Part shown: piece after piece, positions 1 to 8,046 of the stretch
Position numbering within the stretch: position 1 is the stretch's first letter
Layout of the letters: every line of letters starts with the position of its first letter
NCBI RefSeq assembly: GCF_025244705.1
Contig: NZ_CP104207.1
Location: forward strand, 3,286,001 to 3,350,000
Direction of reading: 5' to 3'
DNA length: 64,000 bases
From: Sphingopyxis sp. PET50
GTDB lineage: Bacteria > Pseudomonadota > Alphaproteobacteria > Sphingomonadales > Sphingomonadaceae
Position numbers and translations under genes: made by a program
The notes under the pieces: model-generated
The model's input: only the letters and a program-made list of their open reading frames with translations
What the model was told of the DNA's origin: nothing
Database searches by the model: none

Positions 1-514
1 GCGGGCTCGCCGACCAGATGGAGCCGCCACACGTCGGGCGCTTCCTGCGCCACCGACGTGTGATGCCCGCCGAGGTCGTCGATGAAGACCGCGACCGGGG
101 CTGGCGTTCCTCGATCAGGCGGCGCACCGGCTCGCCCTTGCCGCCGCGGCTGCCGATCACCGGGGCGTGGAAATCGTGGAGCGCGAGCTGGTCGATGCGG
201 CGCTGCTGATGCTCGGGCCCGACATTGGTGAGCACGACGATATCGGCGTGCCGCGCGATCTCGGCCATCGCGGCGAGCGCGCCGGGGATCGGATATTGCC
301 GCGTCATCTCGCTGGTGAAGAAACCGTCGAGCAGCGGCCAGACCTCGGCCGCCTCCAGCGGCGTGCCGCATTCCTTGCGCTTCAGCGCGCCGGCGAAGCT
401 CGCGTCCTCGATGCGGAACAGCACGCCGTGCGCCTCGTCGACCCACTGGGCGAAGGGGACGACCATGTGCATCAGCACCTCGTCGCAGTCGGTGATGACG
501 AGCGGGCGGGTCAT
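1..514 (-). CDS. HAD family hydrolase, 3' end cut by window edge, frameshifted
   Basis: The N-terminus carries the HAD nucleophile motif (TDCDEVL, residues 6-12), then LTNVGP (motif II) and, in another frame, VAVFIDDLGG (motif IV). These are the landmarks of a haloacid-dehalogenase phosphohydrolase; the substrate is unknown. The frame breaks near position 100-105, where GCTGGC stands on the plus strand. Restoring one base (coding GGCCGGCC instead of GCCAGCC) gives a continuous ERPAPVAVFIDDL. The ATG overlaps the TGA of the upstream DUF3572 gene (ATGA at 511-514), so the two are probably translationally coupled. The C-terminus lies outside the window. The break fits the GCCGGC error pattern seen across the window, so I regard it as an artefact. 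Confidence 0.75.
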   Translation of the reverse strand, partial: MTRPLVITDCDEVLMHMVVPFAQWVDEAHGVLFRIEDASFAGALKRKECGTPLEAAEVWPLLDGFFTSEMTRQYPIPGALAAMAEIARHADIVVLTNVGPEHQQRRIDQLALHDFHAPVIGSRGGKGEPVRRLIEERQPRSRSSSTTSAGITRRWRRKRPTCGGSIWSASP

Positions 515-783
515 GCGTCTATCCTTTCGTCGCCCGACAGGCGATGCGCCGCCGCGGCAATATCTTCGGGCCTGATGTCGAGGCCCACCGCGCAGGCGAC
601 AAGGTCGGCCTCGTGCGCGGTCAGGAACGACAGGATCGCGGCCAGCGTCGCCCTTTGCCCCAGCGATTCGCGCAGGGTTTCGGGCGACAGGCCGGTGAGC
701 GCGAGCAGCCGTTCGGCGCGCGGCTCGTCGGTCAGGATCCAGCCCAGCGCGTTCAGCGCCAGCGCTTCGTCGGCATCGTGCAA
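511..783 (-). CDS. DUF3572 family protein
   Basis: A 90-residue acidic, alpha-helical protein of the alphaproteobacterial DUF3572 type, recognised from the pattern ALNALGWI, then a leucine-rich middle (LLALTGLSPETL) and LDFLTAHE-like and ACA segments. No catalytic residues are apparent and no role is established for the family. It is the first gene of a two-gene unit with the HAD hydrolase and ends in an ATGA overlap with it. It is transcribed divergently from divK, about 100 bases away, which is the usual neighbourhood for this family in alphaproteobacteria. Confidence 0.75.
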   Translation of the reverse strand: MHDADEALALNALGWILTDEPRAERLLALTGLSPETLRESLGQRATLAAILSFLTAHEADLVACAVGLDIRPEDIAAAAHRLSGDERIDA

Positions 784-884
784 GGGCGCGTCCTTCCTTC
801 CCGGGCTTCATGGTCGCGGCGATTGTCTCGGCGCGCCGATTCGCCTAAACCGGCCGCGAACGCAAGGTGGGGACGGGAAAAATC

Positions 885-1247
885 ATGGGCAAGACCATAT
901 TGGTCGTCGAGGATAATGAGCTCAACCTGCGCCTGTTCTGCGACCTGCTTAACGCCCATGGCTACAGCGCGCATCCGGTGCGCGACGGCCGCGACGCGCT
1001 GGCGAAGGCGCGCGAGCTGACCCCCGACCTGATCATCATGGACATCCAGTTGCCGCACGTCAGCGGGCTCGACCTGATCGGCCAGATGAAGGCCGACCTG
1101 ATGCTGCGCGAAGTGCCGATCATGGCGGTCACCGCCTATGCGGGCAAGGGCGACGAGGACCAGATCCGCGCCGCGGGCGCCGAAGCCTATGTGTCGAAGC
1201 CGATTTCGGTGATCAAGTTCATCGAGAGCGTCGGGGCGTTCGCCTGA
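885..1247 (+). CDS. divK: Single-domain response regulator DivK
   Basis: A stand-alone receiver domain of 120 residues: acidic pocket EDN near the N-terminus (VVEDNELNLRLF), phospho-acceptor Asp in IIMDIQLPHVSG, the conserved Thr in VTAYAGKG and Lys in YVSKPIS. The ELNLRLF helix and the overall sequence match DivK, which in alphaproteobacteria relays phosphate and signals to the DivJ/PleC-CtrA cell-cycle circuit. I chose the ATG at 885 (MGKTILVVEDN) over an in-frame GTG at 867, because it places the first beta strand normally and follows a purine-rich stretch. Unlike the usual divK-pleD order, no pleD follows. A MITE-like repeat begins one base after the stop. Confidence 0.9.
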   Translation: MGKTILVVEDNELNLRLFCDLLNAHGYSAHPVRDGRDALAKARELTPDLIIMDIQLPHVSGLDLIGQMKADLMLREVPIMAVTAYAGKGDEDQIRAAGAEAYVSKPISVIKFIESVGAFA

Positions 1248-1248
1248 C

Positions 1249-1404
1249 CGGCTAGAGCAGCGTGCGTTAAATATGAACCGTTCGCTCTGAGCTTGTCGAA
1301 GGGTCGTTCTTTCTATCAGCGTCGAAGAGAAGGGCCGTGCTTCGACAAGCTCAGCACGAACGGGTTTGGGTAATGATGCAGATTTAACGCACGCCGCTCT
1401 AGCC
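1249..1404. mobile_element. MITE-like element with long terminal inverted repeats
   Basis: The outer arms are CGGCTAGAGCAGCGTGCGTT at 1249 and its near-perfect inverse ending about 1404; both continue into AAAT. Inside sits a second inverted pair, CTGAGCTTGTCGAAG (from about 1288) and CTTCGACAAGCTCAG (from about 1340). There is no coding capacity. This nested structure fits a small non-autonomous transposable element carrying a REP-like palindrome. It abuts the divK stop codon. Confidence 0.6.
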
Positions 1405-1406
1405 GC

Positions 1407-1478
1407 TCCCCGGCGAAAGCCGGGGTCCATGAGGAGAAGACTGCGCTCGCCATCTGGACCCCGGCTTTCGCCGGGGAA
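1407..1478. repeat. REP-like inverted repeat (CCCCGGCGAAAGCCGGGG family)
   Basis: Two facing copies of CCCCGGCGAAAGCCGGGGTC, each itself palindromic, separated by about 25 bases. The same family recurs at 10677-10755 (variant) and 54249-54321. A related single arm, ATCCCCGCTTTCGCGGGGAT, lies at about 1567-1586. Confidence 0.7.
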
Positions 1479-1535
1479 CGGGAAAGTGCGGACGGGCAGC
1501 TAGGCACCCACAAAGCCGTCTTTCATCCGCGCACG

Positions 1536-1562
1536 AAAAAGGGCGGCGCAAAGGCCGCCCTT
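1536..1562 (-). terminator. Rho-independent terminator of rpmG
   Basis: Read on the minus strand, AAGGGCGGCCTTTGCGCCGC folds as a GC stem with its partner CCCTTTTT, ending in five T residues. It lies about 70 bases downstream of the rpmG stop codon. Confidence 0.7.
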
Positions 1563-1630
1563 CTGGATCCCCGCTTTCGCGGGGATGACGTTTTGCCTCA
1601 CCGTTTCGCGTCGCGAAACGGGTCAAAACG

Positions 1631-1798
1631 TCACTTGATCTTGGCTTCCTTGAACTCGACATGCTTGCGCACGACGGGGTCATATTTGCGCTGCGCCATC
1701 TTGTCGGTCATCGTGCGCGGGTTCTTCTTGGTGACATAGAAGAAGCCGGTGTCGGCGGTGCTCACCAGCTTGATCTTGACGGTCGTCGGCTTGGCCAT
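1631..1798 (-). CDS. rpmG: 50S ribosomal protein L33
   Basis: A 55-residue protein beginning [20 protein letters not shown] and ending VEFKEAKIK, the standard length and pattern of bacterial L33. It has no zinc-binding Cys pairs, so it is the C-minus form. It is transcribed alone, with its own terminator downstream and an A/G-rich ribosome-binding region upstream of the ATG at 1798. L33 sits near the tRNA exit site of the large subunit. Confidence 0.93.
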   Translation of the reverse strand: MAKPTTVKIKLVSTADTGFFYVTKKNPRTMTDKMAQRKYDPVVRKHVEFKEAKIK

Positions 1799-2017
1799 GG
1801 CCCTGTTCCTCGAAATGACTGCACATCCGCCGGAAGGTCCGGCCCATGTGGCGGGACTTCATGCCCCGGCGGTGGGTTTGAAAAACAAGAGGGCCGCGCC
1901 ATGGCGCCGCCCCCATCAATCCGCGCGCCTCTGACGGGATTCGGCGCTTCTGTCAAGCAAAAGGAACGGACGGCCTTCGCGTGTCAGGGCCGGAAGGCCG
2001 CCCGCCCGGGAGAGCGG

Positions 2018-2760
2018 TCAGCCATTCCTGATCTCGAAGCGCACCGTCATCTCCTTCCAGCTTTCCTCCGGCACGCCGCCGCGCGTCGCGGGCTTGAAGC
2101 GCCATTTGGCGAGCGCGCGGCGCTTGGTCGCCTCGAAGAAACCGGGGCTGTCGGTGCTGACCAGTTCGACCTGCTTGACGCGGCCGTCGGTGCCGATCAG
2201 CACGCGGACCTTCGCCACGCCCTCGATCCCGCCATGCTGCTCGCGCGGCGGATAATCGGGCTGAAAGCTGCCCAGATAGCGCTGGTCGAGCTGCGCGAGG
2301 ACCAGTTTGGGGACGGGCGGCGTCTGGACGGGCGGGTCGGCGACCGTGGGTCCGGTTCCGCTGCCCGCGCGGCGGCGTATAGGGCGGCAACGGGTTGAAG
2401 ACCGGCGGGTCCTGCGCGATCGGCGGCAAGGGTGATTGCGTCACCGTCACCGGCGGGTTCTGCGTCGGCTGCCGCTGCTGGGGCTCGGGATCGGCGGGCG
2501 GCTCGGGCACCGTCGGCAACGGGATCGTGTTGACGACCGTCGGGTCGAGCTTGTCCTTGATAACCCCGATCATCGGCGACAGCGCGACCGCGACGACCAG
2601 CGCCGTGGGCAGGCCGACCGCCAGCACGGCGGCGAGCGGGCGATGCCCGGCGCCGGGATCGTAGCTGCCGCGAATCAGCAAGGATTCGGCCCCGGCGGGA
2701 ACCCGGCCGAGCGGTACGGCGCGACGACAGGACGGACGAAATCATCGGTATCAGGGTCAT
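2018..2760 (-). CDS. TonB family energy transducer, frameshifted
   Basis: A transmembrane anchor (AAVLAVGLPTALVVAVALSP) is followed by a long proline-rich periplasmic linker (PLPTVPEPPADPEPQQ, then PVTVTQSPLPPIAQDPP) and, in another frame, a TonB C-terminal domain (PDYPPREQHGGIEG, VRVLIGTDGRVKQVEL, KRRALAKWRFKPA). TonB couples the inner-membrane proton motive force to outer-membrane receptors; a candidate receptor lies at 52149. The linker-to-domain break at about 2361-2370 is repaired if GCCGGC stood where GGGC is read. The best start is the ATG at 2760, behind a strong AAGGAGAGAGG site. Between it and the anchor a second break near 2695 is needed, where the other frame reads FVRPVVAPYRSAG. 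Breaks look artefactual. Confidence 0.8.
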
Positions 2761-2920
2761 GGCCTCTCTCCTTGCCAGTCCGACCCGAAGCCGCCCGCTC
2801 ATTGTCCGCGCTATCCGGTCAGGTCGGAACGAAGTAATAATATATCATTACTCCAATTGTCAAGCGCGCGAGTCGGCAAGCGGGCGTATGGCCGTTCGGA
2901 GGCGGGGAGTGGACCTCACC

Positions 2921-3112
2921 GATCCTCCCCGGAACGGGGAGGGGGACCAGCGAAGCTGGTGGAGGGGCACAGGCGGTTTGCCTTGCCGGTGAGGTCGTGT
3001 GCTACGGCCGGGTTGTCGGAAAACGACGTTCTTTCGGTCTGGCGCCGCGTAAACCGCCTGCGCCCCTCCACCACCCTTCGGGTGGTCCCCCTCCCCCGTT
3101 GGGGGAGGATCG
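2921..3112. repeat. Long inverted repeat, TCCTCCCC...GGGGAGGA family
   Basis: The left arm reads GATCCTCCCC, a short CCGGAACGGG hairpin, then GGGGGACCAGCGAAGCTGG and TGGAGGGGC. The right arm begins CGCCCCTCCACCACCCTTCG and ends in TTGGGGGAGGATCG. Close relatives occur at 9290-9480, 7645-7720 (left half), 25794-25931 and 58203-58340. The rest of the 2761-3158 gap has no ORF I can support. Confidence 0.7.
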
Positions 3113-3158
3113 CTTATGACCGCCTCCACCCGATACCCGCCATCGCCGATCGGCGCGG

Positions 3159-3306
3159 CTAGGCTGTATCGACATTCAGAAGATGGCGAGCCGAAAATGG
3201 TGGTTTTCCGCGACCCGGAGCGCAGCGCACTCCATGTGCGTGAGCACCGGAAGCGCGGAAAGCCGCCATTTGCAGGCCGCCAGGGCTGAATGTCGATACA
3301 GCCTAG
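3159..3306. mobile_element. MITE-like element with 20-bp terminal inverted repeats
   Basis: Terminal arms CTAGGCTGTATCGACATTCA and its inverse TGAATGTCGATACAGCCTAG enclose about 108 bases; a second inverted pair (GGTTTTCCGC / GCGGAAAGCC) lies inside. There is no ORF. The terminal CTAG supplies the TAG stop codon of gltX, read on the minus strand. Confidence 0.6.
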
Positions 3307-4613
3307 ACCGAAAGCCGTTCCACAACCCGATCCCTGGCGATCAGCGGCAGGAGCTCCGCCATGTCGGGACCATGGTCGCGCCCCGTGAGCGCGCGGCGCA
3401 GCGGCAGGAACAGCGCACGCCCCTTGGCCCCGGTCGCCTCTTTCACCGCGCTCGTCAGCGCGTGCCACGGGTCGGCGCTCCAGTCGTCGATGCCGGACGC
3501 CGCCGCCGCCCCGGCCGCGAGCACCGCGCGATCCTCTTCGGCAGCGGGCGGCGGCGCGAAGGGGCCGTCGAACACCGCCACCCAGTCGGCCGCCTCGGCC
3601 ACCGTCGTCAGGTTCGGGCGAATCGCCTGCCAGCGCGCGGCGTCGATCGCGGCGGGCAGGCGATCCGCCACCGCGGCGTGATCGAGCTGGTGGACGATCT
3701 TCTGGTTGACGAGCGCCAGTTCGGCTTCGTCGAAGCGCGCGGGCGCGCGGCCGAAATGGGCGAAGTCGATCGCCGCGACCAGCGGCGCGGGGTCGGTCAC
3801 CGGCTCGACCGGGTCGCTGGTGCCGAGCCGCGCGAGCAGCGCGACCAGCGCGGCGGCCTCGATGCCCTGCTCGCGCAGCGCCGCCATGCCGAGCGAGCCG
3901 AGCCGCTTCGACAATTTGCCCTCGGTCCCGACGAGCAGCGCCTCATGCGCAAAGGCCGGCGGCGCGGCGCCGAGCGCCGCGAACATCTGGATCTGCGCCG
4001 CGGTGTTCGACACATGGTCCTCGCCGCGCACGACATGGCTGATCCCCATGTCGATATCGTCGATCACGCTGGGCAGCAGGTAGAGCCAGCTGCCGTCGGC
4101 GCGGCGCACGACCGGGTCGGACATGGATTTTGGATCGAAACTCTGATCTCCACGAACCATATCGGTCCAGACGATCGGCGCGTCATGGTCGAGGCGAAAG
4201 CGCCAGTGCGGCGCGACACCGTCGGGCACCGGCGCATCGGCGGGCTTGCGCTCGTAAACCGGGGGCAGCCCGCGCGACAGCAGTATCTTGCGCCGGATGT
4301 CGAGTTCCTCGGGCGTTTCGTAGCAGGCGTAGACGCGCCCCGCCGCCTTCAGCGCCTCGAATTCGCGCTCGTACAGTTCGAAACGCGCCGACTGCCGCGC
4401 CTCGCCATCGACGTCGAGGCCGAGCCAGGCGAGATCGGCGCGGATGGCGTCGACATATTCCTCCCTCGACCGGTCGCGATCGGTGTCGTCGATGCGCAGC
4501 AGGAAACGTCCGCCATGTTTGCGCGCCCACATCCAGTTGTGGAGCGCGGTGCGGACATTGCCGACATGGAGCTGGCCGGTCGGCGAGGGAGCGAAGCGCG
4601 TGATGACGGTCAT
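3303..4613 (-). CDS. gltX: Glutamate--tRNA ligase
   Basis: A class I aminoacyl-tRNA synthetase of 436 residues. The HIGH-type signature appears as APSPTGQLHVGNVRTA (residues 8-23) and the KMSKS-type signature as GKLSKRLGS. RIDDTDRDRS and VVRGEDHVSNT are the usual glutamate-specific motifs. It charges tRNA with glutamate in the cytoplasm. At about 436 residues it matches the shorter of the two GltX types common in alphaproteobacteria, one of which can charge tRNA-Gln for the amidotransferase route; sequence alone does not settle which type this is. The frame is intact. Its stop codon falls inside the inverted repeat of a MITE-like element. Confidence 0.93.
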   Translation of the reverse strand: MTVITRFAPSPTGQLHVGNVRTALHNWMWARKHGGRFLLRIDDTDRDRSREEYVDAIRADLAWLGLDVDGEARQSARFELYEREFEALKAAGRVYACYETPEELDIRRKILLSRGLPPVYERKPADAPVPDGVAPHWRFRLDHDAPIVWTDMVRGDQSFDPKSMSDPVVRRADGSWLYLLPSVIDDIDMGISHVVRGEDHVSNTAAQIQMFAALGAAPPAFAHEALLVGTEGKLSKRLGSLGMAALREQGIEAAALVALLARLGTSDPVEPVTDPAPLVAAIDFAHFGRAPARFDEAELALVNQKIVHQLDHAAVADRLPAAIDAARWQAIRPNLTTVAEAADWVAVFDGPFAPPPAAEEDRAVLAAGAAAASGIDDWSADPWHALTSAVKEATGAKGRALFLPLRRALTGRDHGPDMAELLPLIARDRVVERLSV

Positions 4614-4721
4614 GGCGACGCGCCTATAGCCGCAACGCGCCCCGCATGGCGACCTTCATCTTGGCGGCGCGGCGCGTCGAGGGTTAACGGCTTTTTTCCG
4701 CTTTCTTCCTAAACCCGTGCC

Positions 4722-5897
4722 ATGGAGGGCGATGGAGGATGGCTGACGCGGCTGTGGCCGCGCGTTCCGGCGGCGGTCGCCGACGACCTCGCGCTGCTGC
4801 GCGTCGCCCGGCTGAAGGTCGTCGTTCCGATCCTCTATGCGACGCTGATCGCCGTGGTGCTGACCGCGATGCTCGCCGCCAACCGCGAGGCGCATTGGGC
4901 GATCCGTTACGGCATGCCGCTCGCCGCCGTCGCGATATCCGCGATGCGGATGGCGCATTGGCTGCGCCCTTCGGCGGCCCCGGTGTCGGCGCAGGCGGCG
5001 CACCGGCTGGTCGGCCGCCTGTATGCGATCGCCGTGCCGATCGCCGCCTTGTGCGGGACCTGGGCCGCGGTGAGCTGGTGGCTGTCCGAGCCCGGCCAGC
5101 GCAGCTATTATCCGATGTTCATGGCGCTCGGGACCTTGACGACCGCCTTCTGCCTGGCCTCGGTGCGCGGCGCGACCCTCGCCGTGCTGGCGGCGGGAAT
5201 CGCCCCCGTGATCGCGGCGCTGCTGCTCGCCGGCAACCGCATGGACCAGATCGCCGCCGCCATCGTCCTGCTCGCGACCGCCTTTCTGGCGCGCCTGATC
5301 CTCGACCAGCACGACCAGCAGGTCGAGATGCTGACCCTGCGCCACCGGTTGCAGCGCCAGGCCATGACCGACCCGCTGACCGGGCTCGCCAACCGGCGCG
5401 CGCTGCACAGGGCGGCGGAGGAGCATTTTGCCCTCGGCGGCGCCGGACCGGCGCTGATCCTGCTCGATCTCGATGGTTTCAAGCCGGTCAACGACCGCCA
5501 CGGCCATGCCGCGGGCGACGCGCTGCTGATCGCGATCGGCGGCCGCCTGCGCGCGCACGCCGGCGAGAGCGCGACCGTCGCGCGCATCGGCGGCGACGAA
5601 TTCGCGATATTGCTCCCCGCTTGCGACGCCGAGTCGCTCGCCATGCGCGCCAGCGCGATGCTCGCGGCGCTCGCCGCGCCCTTCCCGATCGACGGCCGGC
5701 CGATCCGCATCGGCGCCACCGCCGGCCTTGCGCGGGCGCCCGACGACGGCGGCGCCCTGCTCGAGCTGCTGCGCAGCGCCGACGCCGCGCTTTATGCCGC
5801 CAAGCCGCGGCGCGACGCGAGCGAGGCCGTCGCGGTCAGCGCGCTGCCGTCCGCCGCCGCCGCGCGGCCGCGGCGATCGAGGGCGATGCGCCGATAG
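4722..5897 (+). CDS. Membrane-bound diguanylate cyclase (GGDEF)
   Basis: The first 200 residues contain five or six hydrophobic segments (about 33-54, 63-75, 101-118, 131-147, 151-170, 176-194), forming an integral membrane sensor. A GGDEF domain follows: MTDPLTGLANRR at 215-226 and the catalytic GGDEF at 290-294 (RIGGDEFAILLP). This domain makes cyclic di-GMP from two GTP. No RxxD inhibitory site precedes GGDEF, so product inhibition at that site looks absent. It has no receiver domain and is therefore not PleD. It is convergent with nadE, three bases apart. The signal it senses is unknown. Confidence 0.88.
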   Translation: MEGDGGWLTRLWPRVPAAVADDLALLRVARLKVVVPILYATLIAVVLTAMLAANREAHWAIRYGMPLAAVAISAMRMAHWLRPSAAPVSAQAAHRLVGRLYAIAVPIAALCGTWAAVSWWLSEPGQRSYYPMFMALGTLTTAFCLASVRGATLAVLAAGIAPVIAALLLAGNRMDQIAAAIVLLATAFLARLILDQHDQQVEMLTLRHRLQRQAMTDPLTGLANRRALHRAAEEHFALGGAGPALILLDLDGFKPVNDRHGHAAGDALLIAIGGRLRAHAGESATVARIGGDEFAILLPACDAESLAMRASAMLAALAAPFPIDGRPIRIGATAGLARAPDDGGALLELLRSADAALYAAKPRRDASEAVAVSALPSAAAARPRRSRAMRR

Positions 5898-5900
5898 CGC

Positions 5901-7562
5901 TCAGGCGGTGCGAAACCCGTGGGTGATCGGATAGCGGCGGTCGCGCCCGAAATTGCGCGTCGACAGCTTGACCCCCGGCGGCGCCTGGCGGCGCTTGTAC
6001 TCGGCGATCGACAGCAGCCGCTCGATCCGCGCCACGGCGTCGCGGTCGAAACCGTAGCGCGCCACGACATCGTCGACGCTCGCCTCTTCCTCGACGAGCA
6101 TGTGGAGCATCCGGTCGAGATCGGCATAGGGCGGCAGGCTGTCCTCGTCCTTCTGGTCGGGGCGCAGCTCGGCGCTCGGCGGCTTGGTGATGATCCGCTC
6201 GGGCATCACCGGGGTCACCGGGTTGCGCGACAGCCGCGGCACATGCGCGTTGCGCCACTTCGCCACCGCGAACACCGTGGTCTTGTAGGCGTCCTTCAGC
6301 GGGTTGTAGCCGCCCGCCATGTCGCCATAAATGGTCGCATAACCGACGCTCATCTCGCTCTTGTTGCCCGTGGTCATCAGCATCGGGCCGAATTTGTTGC
6401 TCAGCGCCATCAGCGTGACCCCGCGGATGCGCGACTGGACATTTTCCTCGGTGGTGTCGACCGTCCGGTCGGCGAAACTGTCCGCCAGCATCGCATCGAA
6501 CGCCTCGACCGCCGGGACGATAGGGATCGTATCGAGACGGCAGCCGATCATGCCGGCGCAGCCCCTCGCATCGTCGAGGCTGTCCCGGCTCGTGAAGCGG
6601 CTGGGCAGCATCACGCACCACACTTTGTCCGCACCCAGCGCGTCGGCGGCGATCGCCGCGCAGATCGCCGAATCGATCCCGCCCGACAGGCCGAGCACGA
6701 CGCCGGGGAAGCGGTTGCGTTCCACATAGTCGCGCAAGCTGACGATCATCGCGCTGTAGATGTCGGCGGGATGCGCCTCCCACGCGGCGATCGCGCCCGC
6801 GTCGCAGGTCCAGCCGCCATCGCCCTTGGCCCAATGCGTGACGCGTTCCTCGGCCTCCCAGTCGGTCAGCCGGTGCGCCGTGGTCCCGTCGCCGTTGAGC
6901 ACGAACGAGCAGCCGTCGAAGACCAGCTCGTCCTGCCCGCCGATGCGGTTGAGGAAGACCAGCGGCAGGCCCGTTTCGGCGACGCGCCCCGCGAAGACCT
7001 GGGAGAGCCGCCGGTCGTCCTTGTCGATCTCATAGGGGCTGCCGTTGACCGAGATCAGCAGCTCGGCGCCCCGGCCCGCGAGATGCGCGCACACCGCGGG
7101 GAACCAGCCGTCCTCGCAGATCGGCAGACCGAGCCTGATCCCGCGCCATTCGACCACGTCGGGGAGCGGGCCGGGAACGAAGACGCGCTTTTCGTCGAAG
7201 GTGCCGTAATTGGGAAGCTCGTGCTTCCTTCGCGTCGCGACGATGCGCCCGCCGTCGAGCAGCGCGACGATATTGTAGAGCTTGCCCCCGGCATCGCGCT
7301 CGACCGACCCGACGAGCATCGCCGGGCCGCCATCGGCGGTCTCGGCGGCGAGTTCGGCAAGCAGCATCGCGGCCCGCTCGGCCAGTGCGGGCTTGAGCAC
7401 CAGATCCTCGGGCGGATAGCCGATCAGCTGCAGCTCGGGATAGAGGATCAGGTCGGCGTCGGCGTGGCGCGCCCGCACGCCGCGCATCGCCTCGGCATTG
7501 GCGGCAAGGTCGCCGACCGCCTGGGTCATCTGCGACAGGACGATGGTAAGCTGCTGGGTCAT
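5901..7562 (-). CDS. nadE: Glutamine-dependent NAD+ synthetase
   Basis: A two-domain protein of 553 residues. The N-terminal nitrilase-type glutaminase carries the Glu-Lys-Cys triad in YPELQLIGYPPE, RKHELPNYGTFDE and GLPICEDGWFP. The C-terminal synthetase carries the ATP-pyrophosphatase loop GLSGGIDSAICAAIAADALG, then TTGNKSEMSVGYATIYGDMAGG split across its usual positions. It converts deamido-NAD, ATP and glutamine to NAD, the last step of NAD synthesis. The frame is intact and the length is normal for the family. It is transcribed alone, with a repeat-filled gap upstream. Confidence 0.95.
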   Translation of the reverse strand: MTQQLTIVLSQMTQAVGDLAANAEAMRGVRARHADADLILYPELQLIGYPPEDLVLKPALAERAAMLLAELAAETADGGPAMLVGSVERDAGGKLYNIVALLDGGRIVATRRKHELPNYGTFDEKRVFVPGPLPDVVEWRGIRLGLPICEDGWFPAVCAHLAGRGAELLISVNGSPYEIDKDDRRLSQVFAGRVAETGLPLVFLNRIGGQDELVFDGCSFVLNGDGTTAHRLTDWEAEERVTHWAKGDGGWTCDAGAIAAWEAHPADIYSAMIVSLRDYVERNRFPGVVLGLSGGIDSAICAAIAADALGADKVWCVMLPSRFTSRDSLDDARGCAGMIGCRLDTIPIVPAVEAFDAMLADSFADRTVDTTEENVQSRIRGVTLMALSNKFGPMLMTTGNKSEMSVGYATIYGDMAGGYNPLKDAYKTTVFAVAKWRNAHVPRLSRNPVTPVMPERIITKPPSAELRPDQKDEDSLPPYADLDRMLHMLVEEEASVDDVVARYGFDRDAVARIERLLSIAEYKRRQAPPGVKLSTRNFGRDRRYPITHGFRTA

Positions 7563-7644
7563 GTCCAGCGGTTTAGGCCCAACCGGCGCGATTTCAACCG
7601 GGCACCCGCGGCAAGGCGGCTTCGGGGCAGATAGCGGACCTTGC

Positions 7645-7720
7645 CGATCCTCCCCGGCACGGGGAGGGGGACCAGCGAAGCTGGTGGAGGGGTACAGGCG
7701 GTTTGCCTTGCGAGTGAGGG
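7645..7720. repeat. Left half of the TCCTCCCC...GGGGAGGA repeat
   Basis: GCCGATCCTCCCCGGCACGG followed by GGAGGGGGACCAGCGAAGCT and GGTGGAGGGG, nearly identical to 9288-9340. The right arm is missing, and the downstream part is replaced by another repeat family at 7771. Confidence 0.6.
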
Positions 7721-7770
7721 CGTGCCGTGCGGCGGCATCGGGCTGGAAGGTGGATGGGGGATTCTGTCAC

Positions 7771-7896
7771 GCCCTCCCCTTCAGGGGAGGGCAGCGAGAC
7801 TTGGCAGCTTGCTGCCTAGTCGCAGCGGGTGGGGTCCATCGGCCTCGCGCAAGGCCGATGGACCCCACCCCAACCCCTCCCCTGAAGGGGAGGGGC
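7771..7896. repeat. Inverted repeat, CCCTCCCCTTCAGGGGAGGG family
   Basis: Outer arms GCCCTCCCCTTCAGGGGAGG and CCCCTCCCCTGAAGGGGAGG, each palindromic. Between them sit GCAGCTTGCTGC and GGGGTCCATCGGCC/GGCCGATGGACCCC. The same plan recurs at 17576-17700 and, with changed arms, at 18412-18550. The remainder of 7563-8046 shows no supported gene. Confidence 0.65.
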
Positions 7897-8046
7897 TTTA
7901 TGACCGCTCCCGTCCGTTTCCAGACCTCCGTTTCGCGCATAACCGGCCGCATCAGCCGGCGCGGGTATAGGTCGCATTTTCCGCTTTCCTAAAAAACACC
8001 CATATGGTTCATTCTGTTCGTTTCAGCCAACCACAGGAGCGACTCG

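Noticed and set aside
4722..5897. The diguanylate cyclase as PleD, the usual partner of DivK
   Set aside because: It has membrane helices instead of receiver domains and lies 3.5 kb away, so it is a different GGDEF protein.
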